Assembly (NCBI GenBank): GCA_030609785.1
Contig: JAUWTC010000186.1
Span: 1 to 5,913, forward strand
Reading direction: 5' to 3'
DNA length: 5,913 nt
Source of the DNA: Holophagae bacterium
Lineage (GTDB): Bacteria > Acidobacteriota > Thermoanaerobaculia > Thermoanaerobaculales > Sulfomarinibacteraceae
The stretch's first letter is position 1. Each line of letters opens with the position of its first letter. A model generated the notes under the pieces. The model saw nothing but the letters and a program-made list of their open reading frames with translations. It ran no database searches and was not told the origin of the DNA. This document shows, piece by piece, positions 1 through 4,011 of the stretch. Both the position numbers and the translations under genes were made by a program.

Positions 1-1095
1 ATCGTCGACGACATTCCCAACCCCTTGCCTCGAGGGCTGGCCCCGGGAGAAACGGTGCCGATACTGGATTGGGCCTCGCGCATTCCATTGACGCCACCGA
101 CCGGAACAGTGACGACCCCTGCGGAGTACGAACTCAACGACGGTATGTTGATCAGGTGGGGCTCATTTAACCCATTGCTGACCCAGATGACGGTTGCGGT
201 GACTACCGGCACGGATACAACTGTTTGGGTCGTCGTCAGTTCCGGCCTCCAGTCTTCGGCGACGACGACGCTTTCCGGGGCAGGAGCCAATATGGGCCAG
301 GTCGAGTTCATCATCTACAGCGCCGATAGTGTGTGGATTCGGGATTACGGTCCGCGTTTCATCTCGGAAGACGGATCGCGGGCAATCGTCGATCACACCT
401 ACAACCGAAGCCGACCCGACGACAACGCCTTCCCGGACCATATTGCACCCCTGTGGTCTGAGCCGCAGTACGACATTCCTCTGGTGCACGGCGGTGGGAA
501 TTTTCATCTCTTCGGTGACGGCGAGGCATTTATGACCGAGCTGATCCTCGACGAGAATTCGGGCTTGAGCGCACAGGACGTCGAGGACCTGTTTATGGAC
601 TACGAAGGCCTGGATCTGACGATCCTGCCACCGTTCCCCAAATCGTACGACTGGACCCAGCACATCGACATGTGGATGCTGCCAGTGGCCGACCGTGAGG
701 TGATCATCGGCGAGTATCCGGTGAGTGATACCGAAGTCCACACGGTGACTGAAGATGCGGTGACCCTGCTTGAGGGTCGGGGCTACACGGTCCATCGGAT
801 GCCCGGGTGGTCCACTGGGCCTTGGGGGACGCACTACACCTACACCAACTCGGTCGTTCTCAACGAGGTAGTTTTGGCTTGTCAGTTTTATGGCGCATAC
901 ACTGACCAGGACGCCGAGGCTGTGGCGACTTTTGAAGCGATCTTCCCCGAACGGCAGATCGTGCCGGTCGATTGCTCGAGCATCATCGGCAGTTCCGGCG
1001 CGGTGCACTGTATTGTCATGCACGTACCCGACGTCACACCGCCGCTGTTCGCCGACGGATTCGAGACGGGTGATATGTCGGCGTGGACCTGGTGA
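1..1095 (+). CDS. Secreted peptidylarginine deiminase-type protein (PAD_porph family), 5' partial
   Basis: The frame is open from base 1, so the true start and probable signal peptide lie upstream; the TTG at 25 is an internal Leu. The visible 364 codons match the PAD_porph/agmatine deiminase fold (PF04371), which hydrolyses a guanidinium group to an ureido group through a cysteine. Seen: an AEYELNDGMLIRW entry segment (codons at about 121-159), WIRDYGP (334-354; substrate Asp), HGGGNFH (487-507), HIDMWM (661-678; catalytic His and Asp), YTNS (Asn at 847-849) and GAVHCIVMHVP with the nucleophile Cys at 1009-1011. NRSR (403-414) replaces the FNAWGG of agmatine deiminases and puts two Arg where PPAD binds a peptide C-terminus, so protein or peptide arginine is the likelier substrate (inference). 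The protein ends in FADGFETGDMSAWTW, a tail motif I recall from exported proteins of Acidobacteria and some Gammaproteobacteria. The gene converges on the AmpG-like gene. Family assignment is strong; substrate is moderate. Confidence 0.93.
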   Translation: MVDDIPNPLPRGLAPGETVPILDWASRIPLTPPTGTVTTPAEYELNDGMLIRWGSFNPLLTQMTVAVTTGTDTTVWVVVSSGLQSSATTTLSGAGANMGQVEFIIYSADSVWIRDYGPRFISEDGSRAIVDHTYNRSRPDDNAFPDHIAPLWSEPQYDIPLVHGGGNFHLFGDGEAFMTELILDENSGLSAQDVEDLFMDYEGLDLTILPPFPKSYDWTQHIDMWMLPVADREVIIGEYPVSDTEVHTVTEDAVTLLEGRGYTVHRMPGWSTGPWGTHYTYTNSVVLNEVVLACQFYGAYTDQDAEAVATFEAIFPERQIVPVDCSSIIGSSGAVHCIVMHVPDVTPPLFADGFETGDMSAWTW

Positions 1096-1114
1096 CGGCA
1101 GAGTTGAAGCGTTT

Positions 1115-1140
1115 GTAGGGGCGGGTCCCCGTGCCCGCCC
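1115..1140 (+). repeat. REP-like palindrome, copy 1 (GTAG-headed)
   Basis: The element opens with GTAG (1115-1118), followed by a 7-bp stem GGGCGGG (1119-1125), an 8-nt loop TCCCCGTG and the return arm CCCGCCC (1134-1140). A 5' GTAG plus a palindrome is the classic layout of REP sequences mobilised by RAYT (TnpA-REP) transposases. It begins 19 nt after the deiminase stop codon, in that gene's sense direction, and is the exact reverse complement of the copy at 1239-1264. There is no T-run after the stem, so it is not a standard intrinsic terminator, but the RNA hairpin could stabilise the 3' end or affect termination. No transposase is present here. Confidence 0.85.
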
Positions 1141-1238
1141 TTGTTGGAGATGACTCCACATCCGAAAATTTGCGAATCCGGATTTGTGCTGCCGTCCGGT
1201 GGTCTCGCCAAGACCGACGCGCCCCTTTTGTCAGGCAC

Positions 1239-1264
1239 GGGCGGGCACGGGGACCCGCCCCTAC
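1239..1264 (-). repeat. REP-like palindrome, copy 2 (GTAG-headed on minus strand)
   Basis: Read on the minus strand it starts with GTAG (1264-1261), then stem GGGCGGG, loop TCCCCGTG and return arm CCCGCCC ending at 1239. All 26 positions are identical to copy 1 in inverse orientation. It begins 16 nt after the TAG stop of the AmpG-like gene and lies in that gene's sense direction. Identity over 26 bp with no match outside indicates that the repeat unit is precisely bounded. Confidence 0.85.
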
Positions 1265-1280
1265 GATGAATCGACTCTCC

Positions 1281-2771
1281 CTACCTGACGTCCGCGGCGG
1301 ACCTCCCATCCAGATACGGCAGGAAGAAGATCAACGCCATGCCGGGCACGGTGGCGGCGAAGGTGAAGGCGAAGTAGGTCTGAAATCCCCAGGCATCGGC
1401 GATAAAACCGCTCAAGACCCCGGATAGCGTGAAACTGACGCTCATCAAGGCCGAGAGAATCGCGTAGTGGGCGGCCTTGTGGCCCGGCTTGCAGCACCGC
1501 ATCAGGTAGACCATGAAGATCGCCGTGCCGAAGCCGGATCCGACGTTCTCCAGAGTAATGACGCCGGCCAGAAGCCTGAAGTTCGGCAATCCCAGTTCGG
1601 GGTGGCCGATCAAGTGTTCGTAACGACCGGCCAGGCCCATATAGAGCAGGTTGAGCGTGTTCTGGGCAAGGATGAACGGCCAGATCCATCGTTTGAGACC
1701 ATGTTTTGAAATCAGGTAGCCGCCGATCATGGTCGCGACGATCATGGCCCAGATGGCAAGGCTGTTGGCCCAGCCGAACTCTCCGGGCGTCATTCCGATC
1801 TCGCGCAAGAAGGCGTAGCGCATCTTGAGCAGGAAGCTCTCGCCGGTGCGCAGGAAAATGACGAATCCCAGGATGACGCCGATGCGGGGTTGGTCGAGGA
1901 AATCGACGAAGGCGCCGGCGTAGTACGACCGACTCTCTGAGAGGCGGCGCTTGAGGAAGGGCACAAAGGCGACGAGCACCAACAGGGCGAGCAGCAACAC
2001 AAGGCCGATCCACCCACTGGCGGAGATTGTGTTGAGGGTGGGAGAGCCGGAAATCGTGTCTTGGACAGGGCCGGAGCCGATGAGGAACCTGATCCCGGCA
2101 ATGGCGATGGACACTGCGATGCCGATCAAAAGGGTCTTGAAGGTCAGGATCCTTGAGAAAAGATCGCTGAAAGTGCGTTCTTCGGTCTCGATTCGAGGGA
2201 GGAAGATCAGGTGATAGAGCGTCAAGAGCAGCATCACCAGGGCGACGACCAGCAGGGTTGGGAACCACCCCCAGTCATCATAGAAGATAAAGACAGGGCC
2301 GGCGATCAGGAAGACCGCAACGCGGAAGGCCATTGCGCGAAAGCCGACGTATTTTGACTGGTCATCGGTGTCCAGAGCCTCGAGGTAGTAGCCGTCAATC
2401 GCGATGTCATGCGTCGCCGAAAAGAAGGCCAGGATCGTGAACAAAATCGACGTGGTGATCAGAATGTGAGTCAGAGTTGTCGAAAGGGCCAGCAGCACCA
2501 GGAGTACGGTGATTGCGATCTCGATCCGTACGAGCCACGAGCGCTTGGTCGCATAACGATCGAGGAAAGGCCCCCACAGGAACTTGAGATTCCATGGCAG
2601 GTGAAAGAGCGAGGTCAGGCCGATCATCTGGAGGCTGGCGCCCAACTCCTTGAAGATGGCCTCGGCAAGTTGGTGGACCACGGCGTAGGGGTAGCCCTGG
2701 CCGAAGTAGGTGGTCGACACCCAGGTCGCCGGGTGACGGACGATCCTGCCCCATGACCCTTTTTTCTTCAT
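1281..2771 (-). CDS. AmpG/SLC33-like major facilitator permease
   Basis: The 496-residue product begins at the ATG at 2771-2769 (MKKKGSWGR). A longer frame to 2840 gives only charged, non-membrane residues lying inside the upstream gene, so I reject it. By eye there are about 14 hydrophobic segments: six before residue 190, two extra in the centre (about 210-231 and 253-273) and six after 295. This equals the 12 MFS helices plus two found in AmpG. Family marks are GQGYPYAVV (24-32), LPWNLKFLWGPFLD (58-71) and HDIAIDGY (121-128), shared by AmpG muropeptide permeases and SLC33 acetyl-CoA transporters. The cargo in AmpG itself is anhydro-muropeptides entering the cytoplasm for wall recycling; here the substrate is not proved, since this wider family has many uncharacterised members. 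The start overlaps the upstream MFS stop by 4 nt. Inner membrane location is expected. Confidence 0.9.
   Translation of the reverse strand: MKKKGSWGRIVRHPATWVSTTYFGQGYPYAVVHQLAEAIFKELGASLQMIGLTSLFHLPWNLKFLWGPFLDRYATKRSWLVRIEIAITVLLVLLALSTTLTHILITTSILFTILAFFSATHDIAIDGYYLEALDTDDQSKYVGFRAMAFRVAVFLIAGPVFIFYDDWGWFPTLLVVALVMLLLTLYHLIFLPRIETEERTFSDLFSRILTFKTLLIGIAVSIAIAGIRFLIGSGPVQDTISGSPTLNTISASGWIGLVLLLALLVLVAFVPFLKRRLSESRSYYAGAFVDFLDQPRIGVILGFVIFLRTGESFLLKMRYAFLREIGMTPGEFGWANSLAIWAMIVATMIGGYLISKHGLKRWIWPFILAQNTLNLLYMGLAGRYEHLIGHPELGLPNFRLLAGVITLENVGSGFGTAIFMVYLMRCCKPGHKAAHYAILSALMSVSFTLSGVLSGFIADAWGFQTYFAFTFAATVPGMALIFFLPYLDGRSAADVR
2768..2771 (-). promoter_or_regulatory. ATGA stop/start overlap coupling two MFS genes
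   Basis: On the minus strand the bases read ATGA: ATG (2771-2769) opens the AmpG-like gene, and TGA (2770-2768) closes the upstream MFS gene in the other frame. No strong Shine-Dalgarno sequence precedes this ATG (the upstream bases read CAGGCCGAATACCAT). Reinitiation by ribosomes finishing the first gene is therefore the likely way the second is translated, which would tie their amounts together. The overlap also fixes the start of the AmpG-like gene. Confidence 0.8.
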
Positions 2772-3976
2772 ATGGTATTCGGCCTGATCAGGGCTGCTGC
2801 GGTGGCCCCGAGACCGGCAAGAGCAGCCAGAACGATCCACATCAGGAACCAGTCACCAGTGGCGTCGAGAATGGCGCCGGCAACCGGGGGGCCGACGACT
2901 GTCCCCAGATTGGAGAAGGCCGTGATGAAGCCGAATGCAAAGCCCACTCGTGCAGCGGGAACGATTCGCGCCGGCAGGGCGTAGGTCGCTGTCGGCACGG
3001 CCGCCGCACACACTCCGACCAGGATCATCGCGACACTTGCACTGACCGCTCCGATCGCCATCAGGCCCAGCGTCAATGCCAGGAGCACCAGACCGCCGAA
3101 GACCCATGCCGCGGGCCGCCCTGCGCGGTCGATCACGGCTCCGAACACCGGACTGAGGACCAGCGCCATCCACATGATCAGAGTGACTGTCGTCAGGCCC
3201 CGCTGCCCGCCGCCGACCCATTGTGGGGCGAAGGTCGGGACCGAGGCGAAGGCGGCGAAGAACAGCATCCATGCCACTGAGAGCATGATCAAGGGCCGAC
3301 CGACGGCCGAATCGTTGCTTGTGGTTGGGGCCTCTGGAGAGGGTTGTTTTCTGTTGTGCCTGGGGACGGCGAGGTTGTGGAGCGGGATGGCCAAGAGGGT
3401 CAACGCCGCCAGGACCGCCAGTTCGCCGCGCCAACCGAAGGCATCGAGCATCAGGGAGTGGGACGAGAAGAGCGAGATCATCCCCGCCGGGTAGACCGCC
3501 ATGAAAATGCCCATCGCCAGGGCCAGCTGCTGTCCTGAAAAAGCCTCGGTCAGCAACCTCGCCAGGAGCAGATTCATCACCAGGCCACCAAAGCCGAAGA
3601 GCAGGCGTCCGATCAGGAGGAAGGCGTAGCTGGGCGCTGCCGCAAACAGGGATGCCCCGATCAGCATGACCAGCAGACCGGCGTTACCGGCCGCCCGCGG
3701 CGGCCACCGGTCAATGGCTGCGCCCAGAGGGATCGAAAGAAAAATAGCGGGAATAGCGATCGAGCCCACCAGGAGGCCGATCTGAAAGTTGCTGAGGCCG
3801 AAGTGGGCAGTCAGCTCCGGCACCAGCGGCGGCACTGCAAAGAAGGTCGTCGCCACGGCGAAGAAACTGACGACCGCGGAGAACAGGAGCAACCAGCGGT
3901 TGGTGGGTCGGGCTGGAGACGTGTCGATCACGGAAGGCAGTGTAGCTGAGACGCTGGAATCTGTAGGGGCGGGCAC
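2768..3976 (-). CDS. Major facilitator superfamily transporter, substrate unknown
   Basis: From the GTG at 3976-3974 the product has 402 residues and about 12 hydrophobic segments in two halves of six. A polar loop sits between them (about 201-226; PRHNRKQPSPEAPTTSNDS). Loop-2/3 motif A appears as GAAIDRWPPRAA (85-96) and again in the second half as GAVIDRAGRPAA (279-290), the typical MFS duplication. The even spread of Gly/Ala and Pro in segments 5 and 11 resembles cyanate/nitroimidazole-type (CynX/NimT) or generic drug-efflux carriers, but I cannot name a substrate. The start is uncertain: the 3976 GTG lies inside a REP-like repeat, with AGGGG 10-14 nt upstream supplied by the repeat. A second GTG at 3931-3929 gives 387 residues and still leaves about 12 residues before the first helix, but has no visible ribosome site. 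It follows the protease gene and overlaps the AmpG-like gene. Confidence 0.9.
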   Translation of the reverse strand: MPAPTDSSVSATLPSVIDTSPARPTNRWLLLFSAVVSFFAVATTFFAVPPLVPELTAHFGLSNFQIGLLVGSIAIPAIFLSIPLGAAIDRWPPRAAGNAGLLVMLIGASLFAAAPSYAFLLIGRLLFGFGGLVMNLLLARLLTEAFSGQQLALAMGIFMAVYPAGMISLFSSHSLMLDAFGWRGELAVLAALTLLAIPLHNLAVPRHNRKQPSPEAPTTSNDSAVGRPLIMLSVAWMLFFAAFASVPTFAPQWVGGGQRGLTTVTLIMWMALVLSPVFGAVIDRAGRPAAWVFGGLVLLALTLGLMAIGAVSASVAMILVGVCAAAVPTATYALPARIVPAARVGFAFGFITAFSNLGTVVGPPVAGAILDATGDWFLMWIVLAALAGLGATAAALIRPNTI

Positions 3977-3992
3977 AGGGACCCGCCCCTAC
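3963..3992 (-). repeat. REP-like palindrome, copy 3, symmetrical GTAG...CTAC form
   Basis: Both ends carry the GTAG head: GTAG (3963-3966), GGGCGGG (3967-3973), loop CACAGGGA (3974-3981), CCCGCCC (3982-3988), CTAC (3989-3992). The stem is therefore 11 bp, and 12 bp if the flanking T3962/A3993 pair is counted. The loop orientation matches copy 2 (one base differs: A for G at 3977), so it reads in the minus direction, starting 19 nt after the protease stop codon. It separates the protease from the MFS gene. No T-run follows, so termination is unproved; differential mRNA stability between the protease and the transporters is one possibility. The 3976-3974 GTG start of the MFS gene would lie in its loop. 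Confidence 0.85.
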
Positions 3993-4011
3993 AATTTACA
4001 GGGATGTCCCA

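Larger units (their letters stand above)
1115..1264. repeat. BIME-like unit: two inverted REP-like copies with 98-bp linker
   Basis: Two perfect 26-bp arms (1115-1140 and 1239-1264) in opposite orientation flank a linker at 1141-1238. This is the arrangement of a bacterial interspersed mosaic element. It fills nearly all of the 185-nt gap between two convergent genes, a usual site for such elements. If transcribed through, the two arms could also pair with each other into one long 26-bp stem, competing with the two local 7-bp hairpins. The linker has no credible ORF; its only small stem is GGTCT/AGACC (1201-1205 with 1211-1215). The role of the whole unit is unknown. Confidence 0.72.

Noticed and set aside
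25..27. TTG as start of the deiminase
   Set aside because: The same frame is open to base 1, and an exported enzyme should have a signal peptide, so this TTG is read as an internal Leu.
25..1095. Agmatine deiminase (AguA) as the exact function
   Set aside because: The fold is shared, but the FNAWGG segment is replaced by NRSR, and the usual GGGNIHCITQQ active-site stretch reads SSGAVHCIVMH.
163..1161. Long minus-strand open frame opposite the deiminase
   Set aside because: It lies antisense to a gene with clear catalytic motifs, has a composition rich in Arg/His/Pro typical of a GC-rich shadow frame, and has no recognisable domain.
1201..1215. Small hairpin GGTCT-CGCCA-AGACC in the REP linker
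   Set aside because: A 5-bp stem is expected by chance in GC-rich DNA; there is no repeat copy or positional support.
1115..1264. Two-repeat CRISPR array
   Set aside because: The copies are inverted rather than direct, the spacing of 98 bp is too long, and no cas gene is present.
2772..2840. Upstream extension of the AmpG-like gene to 2840
   Set aside because: The added 23 residues (Arg/Ser/Cys-rich) lie wholly within the upstream coding sequence; the ATG at 2771 gives a typical MKKK start and an ATGA overlap.
2753..3280. Plus-strand open frame of 175 codons opposite the MFS gene
   Set aside because: It is extremely rich in Gln, His, Asp, Arg and Glu with no folded pattern: the complement of hydrophobic membrane-helix codons.
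3963..3992. Rho-independent terminator after the protease
   Set aside because: The stem is strong, but no run of T follows on the minus strand, and the same palindrome recurs elsewhere as a repeat family; termination is not supported by sequence alone.
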